Below, piece after piece: positions 32,679-40,142 of a stretch of DNA of 45,531 nucleotides. Position 1 is the stretch's first letter; every line of letters begins with the position of its first letter. Location: positions 1 through 45,531 of the forward strand of contig JBBTBY010000074.1 of assembly GCA_038043445.1 (NCBI GenBank), written 5' to 3'. The position numbers and the translations under genes were made by a program. The DNA is from Spirochaetota bacterium. Its GTDB lineage: Bacteria > Spirochaetota > Brachyspiria > Brachyspirales > JACRPF01. The notes beneath the pieces are model-generated. The model searched no databases, was not told the DNA's origin, and worked only from the letters and a program-made list of their open reading frames with translations.

Positions 32679-32800
32679 GGCACCTCGACATACACGAATT
32701 TGTATTTCAAATTCGTGTATGTACCTTGATTTGTGCCTGAAGGATGCCATCGAAAAACGGGTTTTTCGATGGCTCCAGTACGAGGTACAGAGTGCCTCGC
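32679..32800. repeat. Structured inverted-repeat element before fliW
   Basis: Between the membrane protein and fliW lies a 15-bp perfect inverted repeat, ACATACACGAATTTG (32688-32702) with loop TATTT and its complement (32708-32722). A second 13-bp perfect repeat is GCCATCGAAAAAC (32746-32758) / GTTTTTCGATGGC (32761-32773). Short outer pairings exist: GGCAC (32679-32683) with GTGCC (32733-32737), and GTACCT (32721-32726) with AGGTAC (32783-32788). It has no coding sense. It looks like a mobile intergenic repeat or a folded leader of fliW-csrA. Confidence 0.7.
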
Positions 32801-32825
32801 TCGTGCATAAGGAGAGCAAGCCGTC

Positions 32826-33269
32826 ATGGTCATATCGATACGTTCCCGGATACTCGGCGTCGTGGAGACAGACGAATCGCGCCGTGTCGTGTTCCCGCTC
32901 GGCCTTTTCGGGTTCGAGAACTACCACGAATTCTATCTCCTTGACATGGATAAGGACGGCATGTTCCATATCCTGCAGTCGGCCGACGATGCGGACCTCG
33001 CTTTCATCATCATCGCCCCCGGGCTCATTTTTTCCTGGTACAACCTCGACATACATGCGAACGACCTTGCCGAGCTCGGCATAACCGATCTCAACGATAT
33101 GTTCGTGTTCCTCATCGTCACGGTCCCCGAGCGCATGCAGGAGATGACCGTGAACCTCCAGGGGCCTATCGTCATCAACAAGACAACGCGAACGGCGAAG
33201 CAGTGCATATCGCTCAACGAAAAACATTCTACAAAGCATCCGATGGCCGAAACGGCTCCGGTTACGTGA
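32826..33269 (+). CDS. fliW: Flagellar assembly factor FliW, 147 aa
   Basis: The FliW fold is evident from [17 protein letters not shown] near the N-terminus and [21 protein letters not shown] near the C-terminus. The length fits. FliW binds CsrA and also flagellin; when flagellin is exported, FliW is free to sequester CsrA and relieve repression of flagellin translation. The start is supported by AAGGAGA (32809-32815). csrA begins 7 bases after the stop, the classical order. Confidence 0.97.
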   Translation: MVISIRSRILGVVETDESRRVVFPLGLFGFENYHEFYLLDMDKDGMFHILQSADDADLAFIIIAPGLIFSWYNLDIHANDLAELGITDLNDMFVFLIVTVPERMQEMTVNLQGPIVINKTTRTAKQCISLNEKHSTKHPMAETAPVT

Positions 33270-33276
33270 GCGCGGC

Positions 33277-33549
33277 ATGCTGGTACTCTCACGAAAACTG
33301 AATCAAAGCATCGTCATCGGTGATTCCATCGAAGTGATGGTCGTCGACATCAAGGGCGATCAGATAAAGGTCGGCATCCTCGCCCCGAAGTCGGTGAAGG
33401 TGTTCCGCAAGGAAGTGTATGACGATATCGTGCGTGCGAACCGCGATGCAGCGGTCAAGAACATCGGTGATATATCGGCGCTCAATACGCTGCTGAAGAC
33501 GGGAGAAAAGAAAAATCCGTCGGACGGCACTGGGAAAAAAATAGATTGA
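33277..33549 (+). CDS. csrA: Carbon storage regulator CsrA, 90 aa
   Basis: [20 protein letters not shown] and [20 protein letters not shown] are canonical CsrA strands and RNA-binding edges (Leu4, Arg6 and the C-terminal VFRKE region). It is an RNA-binding dimer that controls translation at GGA-containing leaders. It is about 20-30 residues longer than most CsrA proteins; the extra tail ([17 protein letters not shown]) is polar. In FliW-containing bacteria an extended C-terminus forms part of the FliW-binding site, so the tail fits its neighbour. A 54-codon gene follows 27 bases later. Confidence 0.98.
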   Translation: MLVLSRKLNQSIVIGDSIEVMVVDIKGDQIKVGILAPKSVKVFRKEVYDDIVRANRDAAVKNIGDISALNTLLKTGEKKNPSDGTGKKID

Positions 33550-33576
33550 TGTATCAACAGATACAAGGAGACACGT

Positions 33577-33741
33577 ATGCAGGAGCTCGTAAGCAATGGG
33601 ATCATCACGCGAGATCATCTTGAACGCGCGAAGCTGATACAGCGTCAGCGCGGCGGTACGCTCGGAGAGATCCTTGTCGAAATGGGAGCCGTCGATGTGA
33701 ACAAGTTCGTCGACTTCGTGAAAAAATATACCGGGCGCTGA
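33577..33741 (+). CDS. Mini-protein resembling an MshEN/GspE N-terminal domain, 54 aa
   Basis: A 54-codon gene with AAGGAG seven bases before the ATG, third in the fliW-csrA transcript. The protein is built as two similar turns: LVSNGIITRDHLERAKLIQR, then LGEILVEMGAVDVNKFVDFV. This [L-x-x-x-G-x-I/V-x-x-x-x-L] pattern with LGEILV is characteristic of the N-terminal domain of type II secretion/type IV pilus ATPases (GspE_N/MshEN), a domain that in some proteins binds c-di-GMP. Here no ATPase follows; the stop is at 33739-33741. It may be a stand-alone ligand sensor or adaptor linked to motility control. Not all MshEN c-di-GMP ligands are evident. Confidence 0.75.
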   Translation: MQELVSNGIITRDHLERAKLIQRQRGGTLGEILVEMGAVDVNKFVDFVKKYTGR

Positions 33742-33823
33742 TCGCAGAAAAAATATCCGTGCGCCGCAACCAGCATGCCGACCGTCCTTCCCGAAAAAAA
33801 ACGTAAAAAAAAGCGTTTGCCCC

Positions 33824-33852
33824 TTTACAAATCAGCGAAAAGGGTGTATACT
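33824..33852 (+). promoter_or_regulatory. Very strong promoter with UP-like A-tracts for the lysine-rich mini-gene
   Basis: TTTACA (33824-33829) and TATACT (33847-33852) are 17 bp apart. Two A8-type tracts (about 33793-33812) sit just upstream, where an UP element would lie. Predicted transcript start is near 33859. Confidence 0.8.
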
Positions 33853-33882
33853 GGGGTTAACATAATTTGAGGAGGGACGCCA

Positions 33883-33939
33883 ATGGCGACCAAGAAAAAG
33901 AAAAAAGCAAAAAAGACGACGAAGCGGAAAAAACGCTAG
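33883..33939 (+). CDS. 18-residue lysine-rich peptide
   Basis: An ATG with strong Shine-Dalgarno GGAGGG (33870-33875) opens an 18-codon frame: MATKKKKK, AKKTT, KRKKR, then TAG. Twelve of the 18 residues are Lys or Arg. A strong promoter lies about 24 bases before the Shine-Dalgarno region, and a GC-rich hairpin follows at 33966. It is therefore a complete transcription unit. The neighbouring gltX is on the other strand, so it cannot be a leader peptide for it. A nucleic-acid- or ribosome-binding peptide is a reasonable guess. The alternative is that the RNA itself is the product. Confidence 0.6.
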   Translation: MATKKKKKAKKTTKRKKR

Positions 33940-33965
33940 TTGCGAAGATCCGAAAAGGATCTCGC

Positions 33966-33993
33966 GGGGCGGTGCCGGTAACGGTTCCGCCCC
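33966..33993 (+). terminator. Probable terminator of the lysine-rich mini-gene
   Basis: GGGGCGG (33966-33972) pairs with CCGCCCC (33987-33993), with an inner CCG/CGG pairing, and is followed by GTTCTCGTTTATT. The T-run is weak. Because gltX ends at 34021 on the other strand, the hairpin could serve both directions. Confidence 0.55.
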
Positions 33994-34020
33994 GTTCTCG
34001 TTTATTGGCTATCGAATGGA

Positions 34021-35616
34021 TCATCCCTCGAGTGCATTTTTCAGACGCGAAAGCGTGCGTTCTTTGCCGAGGATCATGAATATGGCATCGAGATCGAGAC
34101 CGCTCTCTCGCGCGGTGAGCGCGTAGCGTATCGGATGGTACAGCGCTTTCCCTTTGACGCCGATCTCCTTCTGCGCATCCTTTAAGATCCCCTGCACGAA
34201 AGCGCTGTCTATCGTCGCGGTGTTCGCAACGCGTTCATGGATGAATGACAGGAGCCGTCTGCATTCCGCGGAGACAAGCACCTCGTGCATCGGCGAGGGC
34301 ATGTTCAGATCGTCCGTTATGAAATGATCGTAAAGCGAGGGTATATCGGACCACTTCGCGATGTCTTTGCGCGCCTTGGGGCCGCCGCGTCCGCTCGCGA
34401 ATATCGACAGCATGAGCTCGCGGCGCTGTGTGAGGATGTCGGCGAGCGGTGAATCATAGCGCTTCGCCCAAGTGAGCGCACTTTCGTATACATCTTCGGC
34501 CGTCGTGCGCGAGATCACATCCTGGCTTACCGATGCGAGCTTCTGCATATCGAAGAGGCCTCCGCTCACGCTCATGCGGGAAAGGTCGATGCGAAAATCG
34601 TTCACGGGGAGAAGCGGGTTTTTCGCACGCCATTCCTCGTATCCGGTATCGATGAAATTCATGAGGTATTCGATCACGGATGACACGGGGTATCCTGCTT
34701 CGTGATAGAAATGCACTGCCGCCTCAGGGTCATGCCGTTTGGAGAGCTTCCTGCGCGATGTGCCGTCCTCTTTCATGATGGGGGAAATGTGCGCGTAGAC
34801 GGGTGCGTTGAACCCGAGCGAGGCGAAAAGCTCGAGATGCACGGGTACGGAAGAAAGCCATTCTTCGCCGCGGATGACATGCGTTGTCCGCATGAGGTGA
34901 TCGTCAACCGCATGCGCAAAGTGATACGTCGGCAGACCATCGGTCTTCAGCAGTACGATGTCGAAATCGTTCTCAGGCATTTCGATGCGCCCGCGAATGG
35001 CATCGGTGAATTCGATGCGGCGTATGTCGCTTCCCGATGATCTGAGACGGAACACGTACGGCTCCCCGCGCTCGATGCGCGCTTTCGCATCATCAGGGGT
35101 TATATCGCGGTGGCGTGCCCAGCGTCCATAGCAGCCGGTCTTTACGCCGCTCTTTTCCTGATCTTTTTTCATGCCCTCAAGCTCGGCCTCTGAAAGGAAA
35201 CAGGTGTACGCTTTCCCCTGACGAAGCAATTCCTTGCAATATGCCTGGTATATCGCTTTTCGTCTGCTTTGCACGTACGGACCATAGGCGCCTTTTTCGT
35301 TCGTCTCATCGACAGGGCCTTCATCGAACACGATAGGGAATCCGCTGAACGCCTCGATGATCGCGCTGACGCCGTTCTCCACCTCTCGCTTTTTATCGGT
35401 GTCCTCGATGCGGAGATAAAATATACCCCCGTCCTGATGGGCGATGCGTTCCTCGACAAGCGCCGCGAGCAGCCCCCCGATATGGAGATACCCCGTCGGG
35501 CTCGGTGCGAAGCGGGTGATGATGCCTGCTTTTCGCGGCGGGTATTTGGTTTCATACTGTGCCGGTGTCATTGTACTATCCGGCAGGAGGATATCTGCAA
35601 GCTCGGTATTGTTCAT
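34021..35616 (-). CDS. gltX: Glutamyl-tRNA synthetase, 531 aa
   Basis: Class I synthetase: HIGH-type motif HIGG at 45-48 (RFAPSPTGYLHIGGLL), IEDTDKKREVENG, and KLSKR (290-294). The enzyme charges tRNA with glutamate, and possibly tRNA-Gln where GatCAB is present. The N-terminal leader before RFAPSPTG, beginning MNNTELADILLPDS and including YPPR, is a feature of a clostridial/spirochaetal subgroup. That supports the ATG at 35616 over the longer open frame. No clear Shine-Dalgarno is seen. The gene is divergent from yicC with about 140 bases between starts. Confidence 0.96.
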   Translation of the reverse strand: MNNTELADILLPDSTMTPAQYETKYPPRKAGIITRFAPSPTGYLHIGGLLAALVEERIAHQDGGIFYLRIEDTDKKREVENGVSAIIEAFSGFPIVFDEGPVDETNEKGAYGPYVQSRRKAIYQAYCKELLRQGKAYTCFLSEAELEGMKKDQEKSGVKTGCYGRWARHRDITPDDAKARIERGEPYVFRLRSSGSDIRRIEFTDAIRGRIEMPENDFDIVLLKTDGLPTYHFAHAVDDHLMRTTHVIRGEEWLSSVPVHLELFASLGFNAPVYAHISPIMKEDGTSRRKLSKRHDPEAAVHFYHEAGYPVSSVIEYLMNFIDTGYEEWRAKNPLLPVNDFRIDLSRMSVSGGLFDMQKLASVSQDVISRTTAEDVYESALTWAKRYDSPLADILTQRRELMLSIFASGRGGPKARKDIAKWSDIPSLYDHFITDDLNMPSPMHEVLVSAECRRLLSFIHERVANTATIDSAFVQGILKDAQKEIGVKGKALYHPIRYALTARESGLDLDAIFMILGKERTLSRLKNALEG

Positions 35617-35758
35617 GCAGCTGTTATATATTGGAAATGGATATGTCGCAATCACGCGGTATTGACGGCCTATCGATCGGGCCTTCGATAGCACGGTTTC
35701 CTTGCGTTTGCCGATAATCGTGATAGTATTGATGCATGAGCATATCAGGTGAACGCAG

Positions 35759-36640
35759 ATGAAAAGCATGACATCCTATGCGGCGAGGGAAAAGGCTATT
35801 ATCGCCCGTGCCGGTGCGAAAGAGTATCCGCTCACGCTCCGCTGTGAGATAAAGTCCTTCAATAACCGCCATGGGGAATATTCCGTTGCGCTCCCGGCGC
35901 TTTTTTCTCCGCATGAGGGCGCCATACGATCGCTCATCGCCGAGCACAGGAAACGCGGGAAGATATACTGCACTATCGCCGTGTCATCCGGGGAGCAGCC
36001 GGTGTCGGTATCCGTGGACGAAGGGATACTCGCCGGTGTGCGCAATTCGCTCGCACGTGCCGGTGTTGCCGATCTGTCAGCGGCGCTCTCGATGATACCG
36101 TTCAATCTCCTTTTCAGCATCATACCCGAAACGCTTGACGAGGGAACGGTCGCCCTGGTGCTTGCGCTTGTCCGCGAAACGCTCGTCGATGCCGATCGTA
36201 TGCGTACCGTTGAGGGAGAGAACACCAGACGCGATATACTCCGTATTGTCGGTGTCATGAACGATGCGCTCGGCACCATTCGGGGGCGCGCCGCGGAGAA
36301 CACGGAACGTCAGCTCGCCGTGCTCAAGGAGAACCTCGCCTCGCTCCTTGCCGGGCGGTCCTACGACGAAGAGCGCATGATATTCGAGGCGGGGCTTATC
36401 GCGTCGAAGGTGAACATCAACGAGGAGATAAAACGGCTTGAAAGCCATTTCGCGCAGATATCGGGAATGCTCGCCGGGGACGGACCAATGGCGAAAGAGC
36501 TCGAATTCCTCGCCCAGGAACTCCTTCGCGAGACGAACACAATAGCGAGCAAGGCGCAGGACATCGGGATAATACGCGCCACACTTGTCATAAAAAATTC
36601 CATCGAAGAGATGAAGGAGCAGCTGCGCAACGTCGAGTGA
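35759..36640 (+). CDS. yicC: YicC-family endoribonuclease, 293 aa
   Basis: The N-terminus MKSMTSYAAREK and SFNNRHGEYSVALP match YicC_N. The C-terminus MAKELEFLAQELLRETNTIASKAQD, then LVIKNSIEEMKEQLRNVE, matches the DUF1732 signature. YicC proteins are RNases that act on structured or small RNAs. Start: ATG with AGGTGA seven bases upstream. It heads a three-gene operon; the ECF sigma factor starts 21 bases after the stop. Confidence 0.95.
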   Translation: MKSMTSYAAREKAIIARAGAKEYPLTLRCEIKSFNNRHGEYSVALPALFSPHEGAIRSLIAEHRKRGKIYCTIAVSSGEQPVSVSVDEGILAGVRNSLARAGVADLSAALSMIPFNLLFSIIPETLDEGTVALVLALVRETLVDADRMRTVEGENTRRDILRIVGVMNDALGTIRGRAAENTERQLAVLKENLASLLAGRSYDEERMIFEAGLIASKVNINEEIKRLESHFAQISGMLAGDGPMAKELEFLAQELLRETNTIASKAQDIGIIRATLVIKNSIEEMKEQLRNVE

Positions 36641-36661
36641 CGGCGTCGCGCGAGATACCGC

Positions 36662-37327
36662 ATGGAAGATACGAGCGCATTGAGCGACGAAGAGATAATA
36701 GAACGGATCAAGGCCGAACTTAAGGGCGGGAGCATCAAGGACCCGCTCATCGATGCCACCGATTCGGTGAATGCGCTTTTCGAGGTGCTCTATGACCGCT
36801 ACGAGGTGCCGCTGCACAACTATATCGGCAAGATGATATTCGACAAGGAAATGATCGATGATATCTTCCACGAGGTCATCATCCGCGTGTATACGAACAT
36901 ACACCGCTTTGTGGTGAAGACCTCGTTCAAGGCGTGGGTGTACCGCATCGCAACGAACGTGGGCATCAATTACATAAAATCGTTCCGTTACCGCGAGAAG
37001 CTCCTGCTCAATATGAACGCAAAGACCGACGGCAGGAAGAAGGAGATCATCGAGACGATACAGGGGCAGGACGAGCACATCGAGGAATCGATGGCGATAA
37101 GCGATGCGATGAAGGCGGTCGAGGACGTCGTCGCCGCCATGCCCCGCGAGATACGCGAGGTGTTCCTCCTCCGGCAGAACCGCCAGCTCACATTCGACGA
37201 TATCGCCGACATCGTCGGCTGTTCGTCCCGGCACGTGAAGACACGCATGGCGCGCGCGCTCGCGATACTCGAAGACGAGCTCGGGAAACGCAATATCACC
37301 AAAGATATCCTCTCAGGCGGTGGGTAA
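36662..37327 (+). CDS. ECF-type RNA polymerase sigma factor, 221 aa
   Basis: Region 2 is at about 40-105 (LFEVLYDRYEVPLHNYIGKM, DDIFHEVIIRVYTNIHRF, FKAWVYRIATNVGINYIKS). Region 4 is at about 155-205 (MPREIREVFLLRQNRQLTFDDIADIVGCSSRHVKTR). The protein lacks regions 1 and 3. It would direct transcription in response to an envelope or stress signal. The next gene starts two bases past the stop (or overlaps it if GTG 37320 is used) and encodes a membrane-anchored FecR-like protein, its likely anti-sigma factor. Confidence 0.92.
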   Translation: MEDTSALSDEEIIERIKAELKGGSIKDPLIDATDSVNALFEVLYDRYEVPLHNYIGKMIFDKEMIDDIFHEVIIRVYTNIHRFVVKTSFKAWVYRIATNVGINYIKSFRYREKLLLNMNAKTDGRKKEIIETIQGQDEHIEESMAISDAMKAVEDVVAAMPREIREVFLLRQNRQLTFDDIADIVGCSSRHVKTRMARALAILEDELGKRNITKDILSGGG

Positions 37328-37328
37328 T

Positions 37329-38087
37329 ATGGAAAAATCGAAGCTCTATTATTACTACTGGGGACTCCTCAGCGATGAGGAGCGGCGTACGGTCGATGCA
37401 TATCTCGCTGACCCCGTGCATCGCAACGAGTACGAGATGCTTGCACAGAGCTTCTCCGCGATATCGTCCATACTCGGCACCGATCGCTACCGGAAAAAAC
37501 GCATCCCGTTCGACGCGGTGAAAAGCGCCTATCGGCGGAGGAAAGCCGCCCGATACGCAAAGATGAGTGCCATCGCATTCGCGGTGCTCGCGGTCGCCGC
37601 GGCGGTGGTGCTTGCGCTCGGCTATTATCTTTTCCCCATACAAGGGCGTACCGACATACTCGCACCGACCTCGGATGCCCGCATCGGTTTCGTGGAGCGG
37701 CGCATCGCCGTTGAGGACGCCGCCGGGAACGTTTCGCTCATCACCCGTGCGGGCCGGCCGCTCATGCATGATGAGACCGTCTTTACCGATGAGAACGGTA
37801 CCGGGGCTGTTATTATCGGGAGTGCGGCGGTACTCTTAGGCAGGAATACGCGTATGGTGATGCACGAGTCCCGCATTCGCGGCGCCGCGGCAGAGGCATC
37901 TATCGAGCTCATGCGCGGATCGCTCACGGTGTACGAACTCCCCGACAGCCCGCGGCATACGCTCGTTATCACGACGACGCGGCAGAGGATATACGCGGAG
38001 CGCGGCTACCGGTTCTCGGTGCGGCGCGAGGGGAATGAGGAACGCATCGTGTGCGAGAGCGGCACTATCCGCATGGGGCGGCGTTAA
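37329..38087 (+). CDS. FecR-domain membrane protein, probable anti-sigma factor, 252 aa
   Basis: The cytoplasmic N-terminus (1-78) has a zinc-finger-less anti-sigma-like helical region (LYYYYWGLLSDEERRTVDAYLADP). One membrane helix spans about 80-103. The C-terminal ~145 residues form a FecR-like periplasmic beta domain (AVLLGRNTRMVMHESRIRGAA, IELMRGSLTVYEL). This arrangement lets an outside signal control the sigma factor coded just upstream. Start: the ATG at 37329 is preferred; GTG 37320 is possible. Its stop codon overlaps the stop codon of the convergent small gene at a TTAA. Confidence 0.85.
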   Translation: MEKSKLYYYYWGLLSDEERRTVDAYLADPVHRNEYEMLAQSFSAISSILGTDRYRKKRIPFDAVKSAYRRRKAARYAKMSAIAFAVLAVAAAVVLALGYYLFPIQGRTDILAPTSDARIGFVERRIAVEDAAGNVSLITRAGRPLMHDETVFTDENGTGAVIIGSAAVLLGRNTRMVMHESRIRGAAAEASIELMRGSLTVYELPDSPRHTLVITTTRQRIYAERGYRFSVRREGNEERIVCESGTIRMGRR

Positions 38088-38278
38088 AGCGCTACAGGCC
38101 GGCAGAGGTTCTTTTTATCCTTCGCCGTACGCCCGCAGGTGGCGCAGAGATATTTCGAACCGCGTACGAGCTTCTTGTACTCTTCGGTATCATGCGCAAT
38201 GAGACCCATATGGCGCAGATAGCACAGATGATCCTCGTGGCCCTTATCGAGCATCCGTATGCCGTCGTTCTTCTTCAT
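38084..38278 (-). CDS. Small zinc-ribbon-like protein, 64 aa
   Basis: The preferred start is the ATG at 38278, with GGAG six bases upstream; an ATG at 38290 would add four residues. The C-terminal half holds LCATCGRTAKDKKNLC with Cys45, Cys48 and Cys59. His14, His17, Cys19 and His23 come earlier (GHEDHLCYLRH). The spacing suggests one bound zinc. No family is recognised. It has its own TTGACA promoter, and its TAA overlaps the TAA of the convergent FecR-domain gene. Confidence 0.75.
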   Translation of the reverse strand: MKKNDGIRMLDKGHEDHLCYLRHMGLIAHDTEEYKKLVRGSKYLCATCGRTAKDKKNLCRPVAL

Positions 38279-38302
38279 AGTGAACTCCATGTCCTTATGT
38301 GT

Positions 38303-38330
38303 ATAGTAATGAAATGGACGCCGTTGTCAA
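38303..38330 (-). promoter_or_regulatory. Promoter for the zinc-ribbon-like protein gene
   Basis: On the minus strand, TTGACA (38330-38325) and TACTAT (38308-38303) are 16 bp apart. A tandem repeat begins immediately upstream of the -35. Confidence 0.65.
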
Positions 38331-38335
38331 TCGAA

Positions 38336-38395
38336 TGCGCAAGCGCTTGCACAAGTGATGCACAAATAATGCGCAAGCGATGCACAAGTGCTTGA
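38336..38395. repeat. Tandem 11-12 bp repeat upstream of the zinc-ribbon gene
   Basis: Five diverged units: ATGCGCAAGCG, CTTGCACAAGTG, ATGCACAAATA, ATGCGCAAGCG, ATGCACAAGTG, then CTTGATCA. The consensus ATGCRCAAGYG is one base shorter than the 12-bp units in the SNF2 gene. It fills the gap between the outer-membrane protein stop (38396) and the small-gene promoter. Confidence 0.8.
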
Positions 38396-39538
38396 TCAGA
38401 GTATGACCCGTATGCCCGCCGAGAAACGCTGATTGTAATACCTGTCCTCCCGGTCAAGAATGACGAAGGTATACCCGACGAGGAGGCGCGCATAGCGGGT
38501 GAGCTTTATCCATGCGCCGGGTGTTATCGTGAGCTCATTGCGGCGCGACGATGACTGGTCCCACATGAGCGTACCCGATATTTCCAGGAAGAATTTATAG
38601 GACATGTCGATGGCGGCGTCGCCGATGGTGAGCGGCGTATCGAGCTGGTATTCGAACGCGATGGCCGCTTTTATCGCGTCATTGCGCCGGAACATCCAGG
38701 GGTCGGTGCGCGACCATGTCCAGAAGAGCTTCTTGAGGAGCTTCTCGATGCCGAAGAATTTGAATACCGGCGGCTCGGTGCTCCCCGCAGGCGGCATGGT
38801 GACGAAATCCTCCGGCTGCCAGAACACCTCGCCGGGTTCAAGTTCATAGATGTAACTGAAGTTGATGTGCATGAGAAGGTCATCGATCCACTCCTTTGTG
38901 TAGTAGCAGGAGATGGCGAATTCCCCGACGCCGCGTGAGAACGGGGAGAGCGAATAATCGCTTTCGCCGATGGTATTCGGGTCGATGGAGCCGACGGCTG
39001 CGTTCGTCGCGACGATGACGGCGTGCGAGGGGAGCGCGGCGTCCGCACGCGGGTGCGATGCGCCGGTCGGGAGCTGTACGGAGACGGCGAGATTGAACAC
39101 CGCACGGTTGTCGTAATCGTTGAAGCGCATCCTCGCCTCGAGCGTCGTATCGCAGAAAAAGAATCCGCGTATGACCTCGGGACCCGTTGCGCCCGGCATG
39201 TTCGCGCGGGCCGAATCGCGGTACGCGACGATGGGGAACGTGACATCGAATTCGAAGAGATTGGCGAGCCCGTACTGCAGCTTGAACGGCAGATAGAGGT
39301 ACTCATAGGTCACATGCGGGGAGTGGACGACGGCGTTCGTGTTCGTTATGACGAAGTCGCCGGCGTAATAGCCGGTGACATAGATGACATCGACCGATTT
39401 TGCATAGCTGTAGTGGTGAAGGTCCGCGGAAATGACGAGGCGGTTCTCTTCAAGGATGCGTGCCGATTTTACATCGATAAGGTCGCTTGCGGTAAGGAAT
39501 GCGGCACACAGCCCGAGGACTATCGCACCGCGGTGCAT
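38396..39538 (-). CDS. Probable outer-membrane beta-barrel protein, 380 aa
   Basis: Signal peptide about 1-18 (MHRGAIVLGLCAAFLTAS). The mature chain is a run of amphipathic strands rich in Tyr, Phe, Gly and Asn (YLYLPFKLQYGLANLFEFDVT, AVFNLAVSVQLPTG, AAIAFEYQLDTPLTIG) ending AGIRVIL. This resembles MetA/transporter-type barrels with no catalytic motif. It starts only 6 bases after the rplT stop and has no Shine-Dalgarno, so it is probably translated by coupling within the thrS-infC-rpmI-rplT transcript. Function unknown. Confidence 0.7.
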   Translation of the reverse strand: MHRGAIVLGLCAAFLTASDLIDVKSARILEENRLVISADLHHYSYAKSVDVIYVTGYYAGDFVITNTNAVVHSPHVTYEYLYLPFKLQYGLANLFEFDVTFPIVAYRDSARANMPGATGPEVIRGFFFCDTTLEARMRFNDYDNRAVFNLAVSVQLPTGASHPRADAALPSHAVIVATNAAVGSIDPNTIGESDYSLSPFSRGVGEFAISCYYTKEWIDDLLMHINFSYIYELEPGEVFWQPEDFVTMPPAGSTEPPVFKFFGIEKLLKKLFWTWSRTDPWMFRRNDAIKAAIAFEYQLDTPLTIGDAAIDMSYKFFLEISGTLMWDQSSSRRNELTITPGAWIKLTRYARLLVGYTFVILDREDRYYNQRFSAGIRVIL

Positions 39539-39544
39539 GCTGAA

Positions 39545-39901
39545 CTACGCGAGATTCTTCTGGGCGAGCGCGACGATCTCCTTGAACGCAGCATCGTCCT
39601 CGGCGGCGAGATTGGAGAGCATCTTCCGGTCAAGGATGACGTTCGCCTTCTTGAGTCCGTGGATGAGCTGGCTGTAGGAAAGCCCGTGCGCGCGTGCGCC
39701 GGCATTGATGCGTATGTTCCACAAACGGCGGAACATCGACTTTTTATCGCGCCGATCGCGATAGGCATAGGCGAGTCCGTGCATGACCGACGGTTTTGCC
39801 GTGCGTATCTGCGTGGAACGGTTGCCGCGATGTCCTTTCGCGCGGAAGAGTACTTTTTTTACCCGGTTCTTCCTGACCGAGCCGTTTCGTGCCCGTGGCA
39901 T
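39545..39901 (-). CDS. rplT: Ribosomal protein L20, 118 aa
   Basis: The full family pattern is present: basic N-terminus MPRARNGSVRKNRVKKVLF, then GHRGNRSTQIRTAKPSVMHGLAYAYRDRRDKK, and a C-terminal SYSQLIHGLKKANVILDRKMLS. It is a large-subunit assembly protein that often represses its own operon. rpmI precedes it by 10 bases. Confidence 0.99.
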   Translation of the reverse strand: MPRARNGSVRKNRVKKVLFRAKGHRGNRSTQIRTAKPSVMHGLAYAYRDRRDKKSMFRRLWNIRINAGARAHGLSYSQLIHGLKKANVILDRKMLSNLAAEDDAAFKEIVALAQKNLA

Positions 39902-39911
39902 AGATGACTCC

Positions 39912-40121
39912 TTATTTGTTCATGTAGGGGAGAAGGCGGATCATCTCATAATGGTTCGTCTTATGGATGATGGCGAGCTTCCTGTATTTTCGCTTCGTGC
40001 TCGGCTTTTTGACCTTTCCAAGATTATGTCGTCCGAATGCGCGGCGGTATTTCACCTTGCCGCTTGCGGTCACCTTGAAGCGCTTCTTGGCAGCGCTGTT
40101 GGTCTTCATTTTGTAGCCCAT
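39912..40121 (-). CDS. rpmI: Ribosomal protein L35, 69 aa
   Basis: [25 protein letters not shown] and the C-terminal [15 protein letters not shown] are diagnostic of L35. The start at 40121 is supported by AAGGAA seven bases upstream. It lies between infC and rplT in the conserved order. Confidence 0.99.
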   Translation of the reverse strand: MGYKMKTNSAAKKRFKVTASGKVKYRRAFGRHNLGKVKKPSTKRKYRKLAIIHKTNHYEMIRLLPYMNK

Positions 40122-40142
40122 TGGTCCATTCCTTTTCGGTAT

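Noticed and set aside
33775-33870. A second Lys/Arg-rich 31-codon frame (MPTVLPEKKRKKKR...) upstream of the mini-gene
   Set aside because: It has no Shine-Dalgarno and spans the promoter; its lysines come from the A-tracts that more likely act as an UP element.
33867-34079. 70-codon frame overlapping the lysine-rich mini-gene in another frame
   Set aside because: It lacks a good start, crosses the terminator hairpin and runs into gltX on the opposite strand.
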